Assembly (NCBI RefSeq): GCF_001483745.1
Contig: NZ_LQBL01000031.1
Coordinates: 1-64,000 of the forward strand
Length of the DNA stretch: 64,000 bases
Direction of reading: 5' to 3'
Source of the DNA: Serinicoccus chungangensis
GTDB lineage: Bacteria; Actinomycetota; Actinomycetes; Actinomycetales; Dermatophilaceae
In this document: positions 32,813 through 41,799 of the stretch, one piece after another
How the letters are laid out: each line of letters opens with the position of its first letter
Position numbering within the stretch: position 1 is the first letter of the stretch
Position numbers and translations under genes: made by a program
The notes under the pieces: model-generated
Told to the model about the DNA's origin: nothing
What the model saw: only the letters and a program-made list of their open reading frames with translations
The model's database searches: none

Positions 32813-34000
32813 TCAGTCGAGGTAGGGGTCCAGTCCCCAGCCCGGGAAACAGGCTCGGCGGGTCGCCATGACGGCCAGGTCGACCGGGTCGTCGAGGTCG
32901 TGACCGTCCTCCCACCGACGGACCCGGATCTCCCGGCCGCCTCGGTCCCCCATGGTCCGCGGGGCGTCCTGTCCGTAGACCTCCTCCACGTGGCTCCGCC
33001 AGGTCTCCGGGACGGGGGTGGTGGGGTCGACCGGCCGGCCCGTGACCACCCCGATGAGGTGCGTCCAGGCGCGGGGCACCACCTCGACCAGCTCGTACCC
33101 CCCACCGCCGAGGGAGACCCAGCGGCCCTCCGTCAGGTCGTCGGCCAGGTCCCGGACCCAGCCGTAGGCGACCGCCAGCGCCTCCATCGACACGGCGAGG
33201 TGGGCCAGCGGGTCGGCGTAGTGGCAGTCGCAGCCGTGCTGGCTCACGACGATCTGCGGGTCGAAGGCCCGGGCGAGGGTCGGGACCACGGCCTGGTAGG
33301 CCCGCAACCACCCCTCGTCCCCGGTGCCCGGGGGGAGGGCGATGTTGACCGCCGTGTCCGGGGCCCGGGGGCCGCCGGTGTCTCCCGGGAAGCCGGTGCC
33401 GGGGAACAGCGCCCGGCCCGTCTCGTGGATCGACACCGTCATGACCCTCGGGTCGTTCCAGAAGCAGCGCTCGACCCCGTCGCCGTGGTGGACGTCCAGG
33501 TCGAGGTAGAGGACGCGTTCGGCGCCGGAGTCCAGCAGGTCCTGGATCCCGACGGCGATGTCGTTGTAGACGCAGAACCCGGAGGCGGCCTGCGGCATCG
33601 CGTGGTGCAGGCCGCCGGCGATGTTGCACGCGCGCACCGTCTCGCCCGACCACACCGCGCGGCAGGCCTCCAGCGTCGCCCCCACGGCCAGCGTGGAGGC
33701 GTCGTGCATCCCGGCGAAGGCAGGGGTGTCCTCGGTGCCCACCCCCTGTCGCCCGCGGGCGAGGGAGGGGTCGGCGGACGCCTCGCGCACCACCTCGACG
33801 AGATCGCGGGTGTGGACCGTGAGCAGCTCGTCGTCCGTGGCGTGCCGGGCCGGCAGCAGCCGCACGTCCTCGTGCCCCAGCAGCCCCAGGTCCAGCGCCA
33901 GGCGGTGGGTGAGGAGCAGGCGGCTGGGGTGCATGGGATGCCCCAGGCCGAAGTCGTAGGCCGCGTAGCGCTCGTCCCACATCACCCACGACGACGTCAT
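32813..34000 (-). CDS. acuC: Acetoin utilization protein AcuC / class I deacetylase-like
   Basis: A 395-residue arginase-fold deacetylase related to histone deacetylases. The zinc and catalytic motifs are GGLHHAMPQAASGFCVYND, YLDLDVHHGDGVERCFW, SQHGCDCHYADPLAHL and LGGGGYE. In bacilli AcuC deacetylates and so activates acetyl-CoA synthetase; a similar protein-lysine deacetylase role is likely but not shown. The N-terminus WDERYAAYDFGLGHPMHPSRLLLTHRL is typical of AcuC. No acetyltransferase partner of the AcuA type is adjacent; the neighbouring GNAT gene is a general one. Confidence 0.88.
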   Translation of the reverse strand: MTSSWVMWDERYAAYDFGLGHPMHPSRLLLTHRLALDLGLLGHEDVRLLPARHATDDELLTVHTRDLVEVVREASADPSLARGRQGVGTEDTPAFAGMHDASTLAVGATLEACRAVWSGETVRACNIAGGLHHAMPQAASGFCVYNDIAVGIQDLLDSGAERVLYLDLDVHHGDGVERCFWNDPRVMTVSIHETGRALFPGTGFPGDTGGPRAPDTAVNIALPPGTGDEGWLRAYQAVVPTLARAFDPQIVVSQHGCDCHYADPLAHLAVSMEALAVAYGWVRDLADDLTEGRWVSLGGGGYELVEVVPRAWTHLIGVVTGRPVDPTTPVPETWRSHVEEVYGQDAPRTMGDRGGREIRVRRWEDGHDLDDPVDLAVMATRRACFPGWGLDPYLD

Positions 34001-34030
34001 GGGCTCACGCTAGACCACGCGAGTCACGGC

Positions 34031-34570
34031 TCAGAGCGAGGTCGGCACCCCGGCGGCGTCACCGAGCGGGTAGACCATCATCATCTCCTCGGACTCGGCG
34101 TCCTCCTCGTCCACCCCGCGGATGCGCATGGGACGCCGGTCGTCCGTCGGTCGGAAGCCGAAGCTCGAGGCGAACGCGACGGCGCGCCCGTTGTCGGTCC
34201 CCACCCAGTAGACGAGCTGACGCAGGCCGATCTCGCGCCCCACCTTGGCGGCCTTCTCGAGCAGGCGTCGGGCCACGCCGGTGCCCCGGCGGGCCGGCGC
34301 CACCCACAGGCCGAACAGCTCGCCGGCGCCGGGGATGTTGGTCCGGTGGCCGGTGCCGACGCTGACGACGCCGACGACCTCGTCACCGTCGTGGGCCAGG
34401 ACCCGGCGGGAGCGCTCCATCCGCTCCTGCCAGCGGGAGTCGGGGAAGGCCTCCTCCTCCTCGGCCGAGGCGACGAAGGCCTCCGGGGACTCACGCAGGG
34501 CTCGCAGCCTGACGTCCTTGTACGACGCCCACTCGTCAGGGCCCAGCACGCGTACGTGAATCTCGCTCAT
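34031..34570 (-). CDS. GNAT-family N-acetyltransferase
   Basis: A 179-residue acetyltransferase. The acetyl-CoA-binding motif is LWVAPARRGTGVARRLLEKAAKVGRE (Arg-Arg-Gly-x-Gly-x-Ala) in the middle, with a preceding GVVSVGTG strand and a later YWVGTDNGRAVAFASSFGFRPTDDRRPM segment typical of motif B. The N-terminus RVLGPDEWASYKDVRLRALRESPEAF is common among actinobacterial GNATs of unknown substrate. It ends about 30 bases before the acuC start on the same strand; a functional acetylation/deacetylation pair is possible but speculative. Confidence 0.87.
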   Translation of the reverse strand: MSEIHVRVLGPDEWASYKDVRLRALRESPEAFVASAEEEEAFPDSRWQERMERSRRVLAHDGDEVVGVVSVGTGHRTNIPGAGELFGLWVAPARRGTGVARRLLEKAAKVGREIGLRQLVYWVGTDNGRAVAFASSFGFRPTDDRRPMRIRGVDEEDAESEEMMMVYPLGDAAGVPTSL

Positions 34571-34645
34571 AGCTGCCTACTCTTTCACACGCGTCGCCCG
34601 GGCCCCGCCGTCACGGGTGAACACTCGGTGACACGGCACCGAGGC

Positions 34646-35449
34646 TCATTCCTCGCGCGGCGACAGCTCGTGCGACCTCCTCGCGGCCGCCTCCATGGCG
34701 GTCAGGAAGGCGGCCCTGACCTTGTGATCCTCGAGCGCCCGCAGGGCGGCGACACTGGTGCCACCCGGGCTGGAGACCTGTTCCCGCAGCACCGTCGGGT
34801 GGGTCCCGGTCTCCCGGATCATCGTGGCCGCACCATACAACGTCTGGACGACGAGCTCGGTCGACGTGTCGCGCGGGAGCCCGAGCAGCACCCCCGCCTC
34901 GATCATCGCCTCCACCACGTAGAAGATGTAGGAGGGGCCGCTGCCGCTGATCGCCGTCACCGCGTCCTGGTGACCCTCGTCGAGCACCACGACCCGGCCG
35001 ACGTGCGCCATGAGGGCTCGCGCCCGCTCCACCTGCTCCGGGGTGCAGTGCCGCCCCGGGCTCATGGCGGACATGCCCTGGTCCACCAGCGCCGGGGTAT
35101 TGGGCATGACGCGCACCACCGAGGTGCCCTCCGGCAGCCGGCGCTCGAGGAACTCCGTGGTGATGCCCGCGGCGATGGACACCACGAGGGCGTCCGGGCG
35201 CACCTGGTCACGGATCTCGGCGACCAGGGCGGCCATGTCCTGCGGCTTGACCGCCAGCACCACGACGTCGGCGGCCCCCGCCGCGGCCGCCGGCGCGTCG
35301 TGCCGGGTGCCGTGCTGGGCCGCGACCTGCTCGGCCCGGGCGCTGACGCGGTCGCTGAGGACGAGGTCGGCGGGGTCGTGACCGGATCGGATGAGCGCCG
35401 CGGCGAGCGTGCTGCCCATGACGCCGGCCCCGAGGAGAGCGATCGGCAC
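34646..35449 (-). CDS. proC: Pyrroline-5-carboxylate reductase
   Basis: A 267-residue enzyme for the last step of proline synthesis, using NAD(P)H. The nucleotide fold begins immediately (PIALLGAGVMGSTLAAALIRSG). Further family blocks are VVLAVKPQDM, VSIAAGI, RVMPNTPALVDQGMSAM, AISGSGPSYIFYVVEAM and the C-terminal signature REQVSSPGGTSVAALRAL. I use GTG at 35447-35449, five bases after the proline dehydrogenase stop, because the Rossmann strand then starts at residue 2 as in homologues. The pairing of proline synthesis and breakdown genes in one unit is notable but seen elsewhere. Confidence 0.93.
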   Translation of the reverse strand: MPIALLGAGVMGSTLAAALIRSGHDPADLVLSDRVSARAEQVAAQHGTRHDAPAAAAGAADVVVLAVKPQDMAALVAEIRDQVRPDALVVSIAAGITTEFLERRLPEGTSVVRVMPNTPALVDQGMSAMSPGRHCTPEQVERARALMAHVGRVVVLDEGHQDAVTAISGSGPSYIFYVVEAMIEAGVLLGLPRDTSTELVVQTLYGAATMIRETGTHPTVLREQVSSPGGTSVAALRALEDHKVRAAFLTAMEAAARRSHELSPREE

Positions 35450-35454
35450 CGCGG

Positions 35455-36426
35455 TCAGCCCTTGGTCGCGAGGCTGCGCAGGAAGAAGGTCAGGTTGGCC
35501 GGGCGCTCGGCCATCCGACGCACGAGGTAGCCGTACCAGTCCTCGCCGTAGGGCAGGTAGACCCGCATGCGGGACCCGGCCCCGGCGAGGCGCAACTGCT
35601 CGTCCGGGCGGATGCCCAGCAACATCTGGAACTCGTAGCTGTCGGCGTCGCGCTGGGCCTTGGCGACGAGCACCGAGGCGATCTCGACCAGGCGCGGGTC
35701 GTGGGTGGCGATCATCGGGTACCCCTGACCCTCGACGAGGATCTTGAGGCACCGGACGTAGGCCTTGTCGACGTCGTCCTTGTCCTGGAAGGCGACCGAC
35801 TCCGGCTGCTTGTAGGCGCCCTTGCACAGCCGGATGCGCGACCCCTCGTGGGCGAGGTCTCGGCAGTCCTGCTCGGTGCGGTGCAGGTAGGCCTGCAGCG
35901 CCACGCCCACCCACGGCCAGTCCTGGCGCAGCTCGGCGAGGGCGGACAGCGTCGGGTCGGTGGTGGTGTGGTCCTCCATGTCCAGGGTGACCGTCGTGCC
36001 GGCGTTGGCCGCTGCCTGGCAGATGACCCGGGCGTTGTCCAGCGCGATGGCGTGGCCGTCGCGGCCCAGGAACTGGCCGAGGGCCGAGAGCTTGAGGCTC
36101 ACCTCCGCCGCGCCGTTCTGGGTCAGGCCCGCCTCGGACAGGGCCGCGATGAGCCCCAGGTAGGCGTCCCTCGTGGCCTCGGCCTGCGCCGGGTCGGTCG
36201 TGTCCTCGCCGAGGTAGTCGATGGTCACCTGCCGGTGGGTGTCGACGAGCTCGCCCGTCACGCGCACGGCGTCCGGGGTGCTGTCACCGGCGACGAACCG
36301 CCGGACGACGTCCCGGCTCACCGGAGCCTGCTCGATCACCTGGCGCAGGGTCGTGTTGCGGCTGACGCCCAGCAGCGTCTGGCGCATCAGGGCGGACGGG
36401 TTGAGGTCGGCGAGCTCCATGGCCAC
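35455..36426 (-). CDS. Proline dehydrogenase
   Basis: A 323-residue FAD-dependent TIM-barrel enzyme that oxidises proline to pyrroline-5-carboxylate. It is the monofunctional type (no aldehyde dehydrogenase domain), so P5C must be processed by another enzyme. Signature regions are VSLKLSALGQFLGRDGHAIALDNARVI, VTLDMEDHTTTD, the LVGVALQAYLHRT-like WVGVALQAYLHRTEQD, RIRLCKGAYKQPE, PMIATHDPRLVEIA and FQMLLGIRPDEQ. GTG at 36424-36426 has a GAGG ribosome site at good spacing; the ATG two codons later is an alternative. Confidence 0.92.
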   Translation of the reverse strand: MAMELADLNPSALMRQTLLGVSRNTTLRQVIEQAPVSRDVVRRFVAGDSTPDAVRVTGELVDTHRQVTIDYLGEDTTDPAQAEATRDAYLGLIAALSEAGLTQNGAAEVSLKLSALGQFLGRDGHAIALDNARVICQAAANAGTTVTLDMEDHTTTDPTLSALAELRQDWPWVGVALQAYLHRTEQDCRDLAHEGSRIRLCKGAYKQPESVAFQDKDDVDKAYVRCLKILVEGQGYPMIATHDPRLVEIASVLVAKAQRDADSYEFQMLLGIRPDEQLRLAGAGSRMRVYLPYGEDWYGYLVRRMAERPANLTFFLRSLATKG

Positions 36427-36436
36427 AGGCTACGCC

Positions 36437-37171
36437 TCACGGGGTGCGCCGTCGCAGGGTGAGCGAGGCGAGCGCGAGGGAGCCCACGACGAAGGCGGCC
36501 AGCACCGCCAGATCGGCACTCAGCTCCCCCGCGGGCGCCACGGTGGTGGCCACGGCACCCAGGGCGTCGACGGCGTAGGACAGGGGCAGGGCGGCCGAGA
36601 GGAGCTCGAGCGCGCGCGGCATCTGGTCACGCGGCACGAACAGCCCGCAGAGCAGCAGCTGCGGCAGCACGAAGGCGGGCATGAACTGGACCGCCTGGAA
36701 CTCGGTACGGGCGAAGGCACGGGCGAGCAGACCCAGGGAGGCGCCCAGGACCCCGCTCGCGACGGCGACGACCACCAGCCACCCCACCGGTCCCTGCACC
36801 TCCAGCCCGCACACCCAGACGGCGAACCCGGTGGCCACGAGGGCCTGCAGGACCGCCATGGCACCGAAGGCCAGGGCGTACCCGGCCAGGAAGTCGGTCC
36901 TGCCCAGCGGGGTGGAGAGCAGCCGTTCCAGGGTGCCGGAGGTCCGTTCGGCCAGGGTCGTCACGCTGGTGACGACGAACATCACGAGGAGCGGGAAAAG
37001 CCTGAGCAGCTGGGCCCCCGAGCGGTCGAAGAGCGGGGTGTCCAGGCTCATCCAGGCCAGCAGCCCCAGCAGGACGCAGGGGACCACGAGCATGAGCGCC
37101 AGGGTGCGCCGGTCGGCCCGCAGCTGGGCGAGCACGCGGCGGGCGGTCGCGGCGGTGCGGGTGGGGTTCAT
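36437..37171 (-). CDS. ABC-2 type transporter permease
   Basis: A 244-residue integral membrane protein with about six hydrophobic segments and the ABC-2 layout (RTLALMLVVPCVLLGLLAWM, then FPLLVMFVVTSVTTLAERTSGTLERLLSTPLGRTDFLAGY, then QLLLCGLFVPRDQMPRALELLSAALPLSYAVDAL). The RTSGTLERLLSTPL motif is characteristic of this family of drug or antibiotic exporters. ATG at 37169-37171 overlaps the stop of the upstream ATPase gene. Because that ATPase is interrupted, the permease may lack a functioning energy subunit unless another ATPase substitutes. Confidence 0.85.
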   Translation of the reverse strand: MNPTRTAATARRVLAQLRADRRTLALMLVVPCVLLGLLAWMSLDTPLFDRSGAQLLRLFPLLVMFVVTSVTTLAERTSGTLERLLSTPLGRTDFLAGYALAFGAMAVLQALVATGFAVWVCGLEVQGPVGWLVVVAVASGVLGASLGLLARAFARTEFQAVQFMPAFVLPQLLLCGLFVPRDQMPRALELLSAALPLSYAVDALGAVATTVAPAGELSADLAVLAAFVVGSLALASLTLRRRTP

Positions 37172-37935
37172 CGCCGCCTCCGGCGGGGTGCCGGCCCGGA
37201 CGCCGACGAGGCGGTCCGGGCGCCCGTGGCGTCGTCGACCAGGTGGAGGAAGGCACCCTCGGCGTCGTCGGCCCCGGTGCGCTCCAGCAGGGCCGGGAGG
37301 GTGTCGTCGGCGAGGATGCGCCCCTCGTGCAGCAGGACCAGCCGGTCGCACCGGGCGGCCTCGTCCATGACGTGGCTGCTGACGAGCACCGTGGTGCCGG
37401 CGGCGGCGAGCGCGGTGAAGAGCTGGCACAGGCTGCGGCGCAGCACCGGGTCCAGGCCCACGGTGGGCTCGTTGAGGACCAGCAGCTCGGGGCTGCCCAC
37501 GAGGGCGGCCGCGAGGGACACCCGGGAGGCCTGGCCGCCGGACAGGTCGGCCACCCGCTGGTCGACCTGCGCGCCCAGGTCGACCTGCCCGAGGACCTGG
37601 TCGACCCGATCGCCGTCCGCGCCGACGAGGGTCGCGAATCAGCGCAGGTTCTGGCCGACGGTGAGGTCCCGGTAGACGCTCGGGCTCTGGGTGACGTAGC
37701 CGACCCGGCGGCGTAGGGCCGCCGACCCGGCCGGTTCGCCGAGCACCTCGACCGTCCCCGACACCCGCTCCTGGACCCCGACGACGGAGCGCATCAGGGT
37801 GGACTTGCCCCCACCGCTGGGCCCCGGCAGGCCGACCACCTGGCTGACCGGGACGGCCAGGTCGACGTCCAGGAGGACCTCGTGCCGTCCGCGGCGCACG
37901 GTCAGCCCCTCGGTCCGCACGGCATATTTCATCAT
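37168..37935 (-). pseudogene. ABC transporter ATP-binding protein interrupted by an in-frame TGA
   Basis: Read through, this is a 255-residue ABC ATPase: Walker A GPSGGGKST (38-46), Q-loop YVTQSPSVYRDLTVGQNLR, signature LSGGQ (131-135), Walker B region LLVLNEPTVGLDP and the switch histidine in VLVSSHVMDEA. Codon 99 (37641-37639) is TGA where homologues have Tyr or Trp in NLR-x-FATL. Both sides are in the same frame with family-like sequence, so this is a single nonsense change, not a frameshift. Walker B also has Asn for the usual Asp. A GTG at 37554 could restart a C-terminal fragment lacking Walker A. It is a decaying gene, a readthrough case or a sequencing error. The start is ATG 37933-37935. 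Confidence 0.75.
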
Positions 37936-37944
37936 GTGATGAAA
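37927..37944. promoter_or_regulatory. Palindromic operator overlapping the ABC ATPase start
   Basis: TTTCATCA (37927-37934), TG, TGATGAAA (37937-37944) is a perfect 8-base inverted repeat in an AT-rich patch. It covers the start codon at 37933-37935. On the minus strand TATTTT (37947-37942) lies six bases before the ATG, consistent with a -10 box for a leaderless transcript. The tetR gene ends about 50 bases upstream, so TetR binding here would block expression of the ABC genes. Confidence 0.7.
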
Positions 37945-37991
37945 ATACTCCCGCCGCGTCCGCCCCCGCAAGGCCCCGGACCCGACCGGCC

Positions 37992-38594
37992 TCAGCGAGG
38001 CAGCAGGTAGCCCTGGAGCACCGGGCCTACGCGCCGCACGAGGGTCTCCGGGTCGGCGTCGGCGACCCCCGGCAGCCGCACCACGTAGCGCCCCATCGCC
38101 AGGCCCGTCGCCGCGGTGGCGGCGAGACCGGCCCGCAGGTCGCGCTCGTCCTCCTCCAGCCCGGGTTCCAGACCCGAGACCACCCTCCCGAAGATCTCCT
38201 GGGTGAGGAACTCGCGCACGGCCCGCGCCACCTCCTCGCTGGTGACGATGCTGCGCAGCAGGGCCTCGAAGCTCGACCTGCGGGCCTCCCACACCCCCAG
38301 GAAGGTCCGCACCGCCCGCAGCCCCACCTCCTCGCGCGGCCCCTCCATCACCTGCGCCGCCAGCGACGCCGGGGGGCCGGGCAGCGAGACGAGCACCACC
38401 GACTGCGCGAAGAGGTCGTCCTTGCCCTCGAAGTAGTGGTGCACCAGCGCCGGGTCCACCCCGGCCGCCCGAGCGACGGCGCGCAGGCTGGTCCCGGCAT
38501 ACCCGGCCCGGGCGAACTCGCCCCGGGCCGCCTCCAGGATCGCCGCCCGGGTGTCCTCGCCCCGCCGCGGGCCCCGTCTGGCCTCGGCAGCCAC
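37992..38594 (-). CDS. TetR-family regulator of the ABC operon
   Basis: A 200-residue repressor. The N-terminal HTH reads TRAAILEAARGEFARAGYAGTSLRAVARAAGVDPALVHHYFEGKDDLFAQSV, the classic TetR DNA-binding domain. The remaining helices form a ligand pocket/dimer region resembling the TetR_C_17 type (LRAVRTFLGVWEARRSSFEALLRSIVTSEEVARAVREFL). It lies just upstream of the interrupted ABC ATPase on the same strand, and the 18-bp palindrome at the ATPase start is its likely operator. Its own promoter is probably separate, in the six-base gap or within the epimerase 5' region. Confidence 0.9.
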   Translation of the reverse strand: MAAEARRGPRRGEDTRAAILEAARGEFARAGYAGTSLRAVARAAGVDPALVHHYFEGKDDLFAQSVVLVSLPGPPASLAAQVMEGPREEVGLRAVRTFLGVWEARRSSFEALLRSIVTSEEVARAVREFLTQEIFGRVVSGLEPGLEEDERDLRAGLAATAATGLAMGRYVVRLPGVADADPETLVRRVGPVLQGYLLPR

Positions 38595-38600
38595 GACCGC

Positions 38601-39410
38601 TCAGACCCCCCGGGCACCCGGGAGGTCGTGCTGGCCCAGGTGCTCACGGGCGAAGGCCAGCGACTCGGCCAGCGCCGCCTCCCGCTCGGCGGTCTTCATG
38701 GTGCGCGTCCCGACCTCGAGGCTCACCACCCCGGGGAAGCCGGTGGCCACGAGGTGCTCCAGCACCTCGCGGCAGCGCTGGTCGCCGCGTCCGGGGACGA
38801 GGTGCTCGTCGCGGAAGGAGCCGAAGGAGTCCCCCAGGTGCACGTGGCGCACCCGGTCCCCCAGGTCGCGCACCATGTCGAGGGCGTCCTCCCCGGCCGT
38901 GGCGGCGTGGCTGATGTCGAAGGTCACGTCGCTGTAGGGGTAGTCGCGGGGGTCGGGGCCGGGGAGGTAGGCCTGCATGGCCGAGCCTCCGGTACGCCAG
39001 GGGAACATGTTCTCCACCGCGATGGGGATGCCCCAGCGCTCCTGCCGCTGCGCCACCCCCTCGACGAAGCCCTCGGCATACCCCCGCTGCCAGCGGAACG
39101 GCGGGTGGACGACCACGCACTGCGCCTGCACGTCGTGGGCGAGGTCGAGCGCCCGCTCGATCTTGCCCCAGGGCTCCCAGCCCCACAGCCGCTGCGCCAG
39201 CAGCAGGGTCGGTGCGTGGATGGCGCCGATCTGCAGCTCGTGCAGGGCGGCCAGCGCGCTGAGCGCCCCCGCCTCCTGCGTCACCGGGTCGGTCCAGACC
39301 ATGATCTCGACACCGTCGTAGCCGAGCCGCTCGGCCAGGTCGAAGGCGTAGGCGGCGTTCTCGGGGTAGACCGAGGACGTGGACAGGTGGACGGGGATGC
39401 GCGCGGTCAT
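38601..39410 (-). CDS. Sugar phosphate isomerase/epimerase-like TIM-barrel protein
   Basis: A 269-residue AP-endonuclease-2/xylose-isomerase-like TIM barrel. It begins [35 protein letters not shown] and carries metal-site candidates in [48 protein letters not shown] and [10 protein letters not shown]. The family binds a divalent metal and acts on sugars or cyclitols; the substrate here is unknown. ATG at 39408-39410 overlaps the stop of the Ppx/GppA gene, a linkage common in actinobacteria. It is followed by tetR six bases away. Confidence 0.87.
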   Translation of the reverse strand: MTARIPVHLSTSSVYPENAAYAFDLAERLGYDGVEIMVWTDPVTQEAGALSALAALHELQIGAIHAPTLLLAQRLWGWEPWGKIERALDLAHDVQAQCVVVHPPFRWQRGYAEGFVEGVAQRQERWGIPIAVENMFPWRTGGSAMQAYLPGPDPRDYPYSDVTFDISHAATAGEDALDMVRDLGDRVRHVHLGDSFGSFRDEHLVPGRGDQRCREVLEHLVATGFPGVVSLEVGTRTMKTAEREAALAESLAFAREHLGQHDLPGARGV

Positions 39411-40144
39411 CGGCCGAGCCCGTCCAGGAAGCGCAGGATGAGGCCCTCGCGCAGCGCCCACGGGCAGACCGCCAGCTCCTCGACACCGCTCAGCTCGAGG
39501 ACGGTCTTGCTGGTGCCGGCCACGAGCTGGGGCGTCCCCACCTTGGTGAGGGCCGGCTGGGCGGCGGCGACCTCGGACCGGACCCGTTTGCGCAAGGCCC
39601 TGGTCTCGGCCGGCTCCGGGGGGTCGTGCGCCAGCTCACGGCTCAGCCGGCCGGCGCCGAGAGGGAGGGAGACCGCGACGTCCGGCTGCTCGTCGAGCCC
39701 GGCCGCCAGCTCCAGGGAGCCGCCGCCGATGACCACGGTGAGCAGGCGGCCGGCGGACCAGCCGAACCACCGTCGGGCGGCCAGGAAGGTCGTCCGCGCC
39801 TCCTCCTGCCCCGGCAGGACGTCGAGCTCGACCCCCGAGCGGTCCCGCACCAGGGCCAGCACCTCGTCGGTGTTGCCGGCGTCACGGATCGCGCTGGTGG
39901 CGAAGGGCAGCAGCTCGGTCGCCCCTCGGCTCTCGGCGACCTCCACGCAGTCCGCGACGAACCCGGCGAGCGTCTGCGCCCCCTCCTGGCTGATGTCTCC
40001 GGTCTCCGTGAGGTGCTCGGCGAGGCGCAGCTCCACCTTGTGCGAGAAGTCGGGCGTCGGGTGGCCGCCGGGGTGGGCGTCCACGACCAGCAGGTGGACC
40101 GTGTTCGATCCGACGTCGATGACACCCAGGCGCATGCGGGCCAT
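39407..40144 (-). CDS. Ppx/GppA phosphatase family protein, shortened
   Basis: A 245-residue member of the exopolyphosphatase/guanosine pentaphosphatase family (ASKHA fold). N-terminal blocks [64 protein letters not shown] and [13 protein letters not shown] are all normal. The C-terminus jumps from [12 protein letters not shown] almost directly to [21 protein letters not shown]. Actinobacterial homologues, about 310-330 residues, carry roughly 65 extra residues there, including a GVSxxRAxQLLAG-like segment. The frame is kept, so this looks like an internal deletion rather than decay. ATG at 40142-40144 has a GGGGAGG ribosome site. Confidence 0.82.
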   Translation of the reverse strand: MARMRLGVIDVGSNTVHLLVVDAHPGGHPTPDFSHKVELRLAEHLTETGDISQEGAQTLAGFVADCVEVAESRGATELLPFATSAIRDAGNTDEVLALVRDRSGVELDVLPGQEEARTTFLAARRWFGWSAGRLLTVVIGGGSLELAAGLDEQPDVAVSLPLGAGRLSRELAHDPPEPAETRALRKRVRSEVAAAQPALTKVGTPQLVAGTSKTVLELSGVEELAVCPWALREGLILRFLDGLGR

Positions 40145-40273
40145 GATGCCGCACCTCCCCGGGGACGGACCCACAGGCGTGCGGCGGACCGCCGGCCGGG
40201 CCTGCGCCCGGCCGGGTCCCGGCGCCGTGCCCGACGCGGCGGGACTGTCGGGACCGGCACCTACCCTGGGGGC

Positions 40274-41680
40274 GTGGCCAAGGCGAACAGGACGGCATAC
40301 CGCTGCACGGAGTGCGGCTGGCAGGGCGTGAAGTGGGCGGGGCGGTGCCCGCAGTGCCAGGCGTGGGGCACCGTCTCCGAGAGCGGTGGGGCGGCCACGG
40401 TCCGCACCAGCGCGGTGCGTCCCTCCCGGCCGGCCGTGCCCATCGCGACGGTGGACGCCGACGCCGCCCAGGCGCGCCCCACCGGGGTCGGCGAGTTCGA
40501 CCGCGTGCTGGGGGGCGGGATCGTGCCGGGCGCGGTCGTGCTCATGGCGGGCGAGCCCGGCATCGGCAAGTCGACCCTGGCGCTGGACGTCGCCGCCCGC
40601 GCGGCCCGCGAGGGCCGGTCGGTGCTCTACGTCTCCGGGGAGGAGTCCGCCGCCCAGGTCAAGCTGCGGGCCGAGCGCATCGGAGCCGTGGCCGACACCC
40701 TCTACCTCGCCTCGGAGACCGACCTCGCGACGATCCTCGGACAGCTCGAGCAGACCGACCCCGACCTGCTCGTCGTCGACTCGGTGCAGACGGTGGCCAG
40801 TGCCGAGGTCGAGGGGGCCCCCGGCAACGTCGGGCAGGTGCGCGAGGTCGCCTCGGCCCTCATCCAGGCGGCCAAGACCCGCGGGACCGCCGCCGTCCTC
40901 ATCGGGCACGTCACCAAGGACGGCGGCATCGCCGGCCCCCGGGTGCTGGAGCACCTGGTGGACGTCGTCGTCGCCTTCGAGGGCGAGCGGCACAGCCGGC
41001 TGCGCCTGGTCCGGGCGGTCAAGAACCGGTTCGGCCCGACCGACGAGGTGGGCTGCTTCGACCTCGGCGACTCCGGCATCTCGGGTCTCGCGGACCCCAG
41101 CAACCTCTTCCTGTCCAGCCGCGACCGGCCGGTGCCCGGCACCTGCGTGACGGTGACCCTCGAGGGCAGGCGGCCGCTCGTCGCGGAGGTGCAGGCACTG
41201 GTCAGCGAGGCGGCTGCCGGGTCGGCCCGGCGGACGACGAGCGGGCTCGACCCGGCCCGGCTGGCGATGGTCCTCGCCGTGCTGGGGCAGCGCGGCGGGG
41301 TCCCCCTGGCCAAGGACGACTGCTACGCCGCGACCGTCGGCGGGGTGCGCCTCTCCGAGCCGGCCGCGGACCTCGCGCTCGCCCTGGCCCTGACCAGCGC
41401 CAAGGCCGACCTGGCGCTGCCGGTGAGCACCATCGCGGTGGGCGAGGTGGGCCTGTCCGGCGACCTGCGCCCGGTGACGGGTGCACCGCGGCGGTTGGCC
41501 GAGGCCTCCCGCATCGGCTTCACCGAGGCGGTCATCCCGGTGGGCTCGCTCACCGAGGGTCGTCCGCCTGCCGGCATGCGCGTGCACGAGGTCGCGACGC
41601 TGAGCGACGCCGTCGCCCTGGTGCTCGCGGCGGCGCAGGCGAGCACCGGCGCGACCGCGTCCGCGGCACCGGGCCGCTGA
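40274..41680 (+). CDS. radA: DNA repair protein RadA
   Basis: A 468-residue RecA-related branch-migration protein that helps process recombination intermediates. Domains in order: a four-cysteine zinc finger ([24 protein letters not shown]), the ATPase core with Walker [10 protein letters not shown], the RadA-specific KNRFGPTDE motif, and a C-terminal Lon-like domain ([27 protein letters not shown]). GTG at 40274 fits the standard family start, and is divergent from the Ppx gene with a 129-base gap. It is followed on the same strand by disA and mutY, forming a genome-maintenance group. Confidence 0.95.
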   Translation: MAKANRTAYRCTECGWQGVKWAGRCPQCQAWGTVSESGGAATVRTSAVRPSRPAVPIATVDADAAQARPTGVGEFDRVLGGGIVPGAVVLMAGEPGIGKSTLALDVAARAAREGRSVLYVSGEESAAQVKLRAERIGAVADTLYLASETDLATILGQLEQTDPDLLVVDSVQTVASAEVEGAPGNVGQVREVASALIQAAKTRGTAAVLIGHVTKDGGIAGPRVLEHLVDVVVAFEGERHSRLRLVRAVKNRFGPTDEVGCFDLGDSGISGLADPSNLFLSSRDRPVPGTCVTVTLEGRRPLVAEVQALVSEAAAGSARRTTSGLDPARLAMVLAVLGQRGGVPLAKDDCYAATVGGVRLSEPAADLALALALTSAKADLALPVSTIAVGEVGLSGDLRPVTGAPRRLAEASRIGFTEAVIPVGSLTEGRPPAGMRVHEVATLSDAVALVLAAAQASTGATASAAPGR

Positions 41681-41799
41681 TCAAGAATCCATAACGGTCC
41701 GACCGGCTCGCCGGAGCGGACCGCGGGGCCGCCTAGGATCGGCCCAGTGCCCCACCGGCACGCGAGCACCGCCGGCTGCGCAACAGGAGGGAGGTGGGC

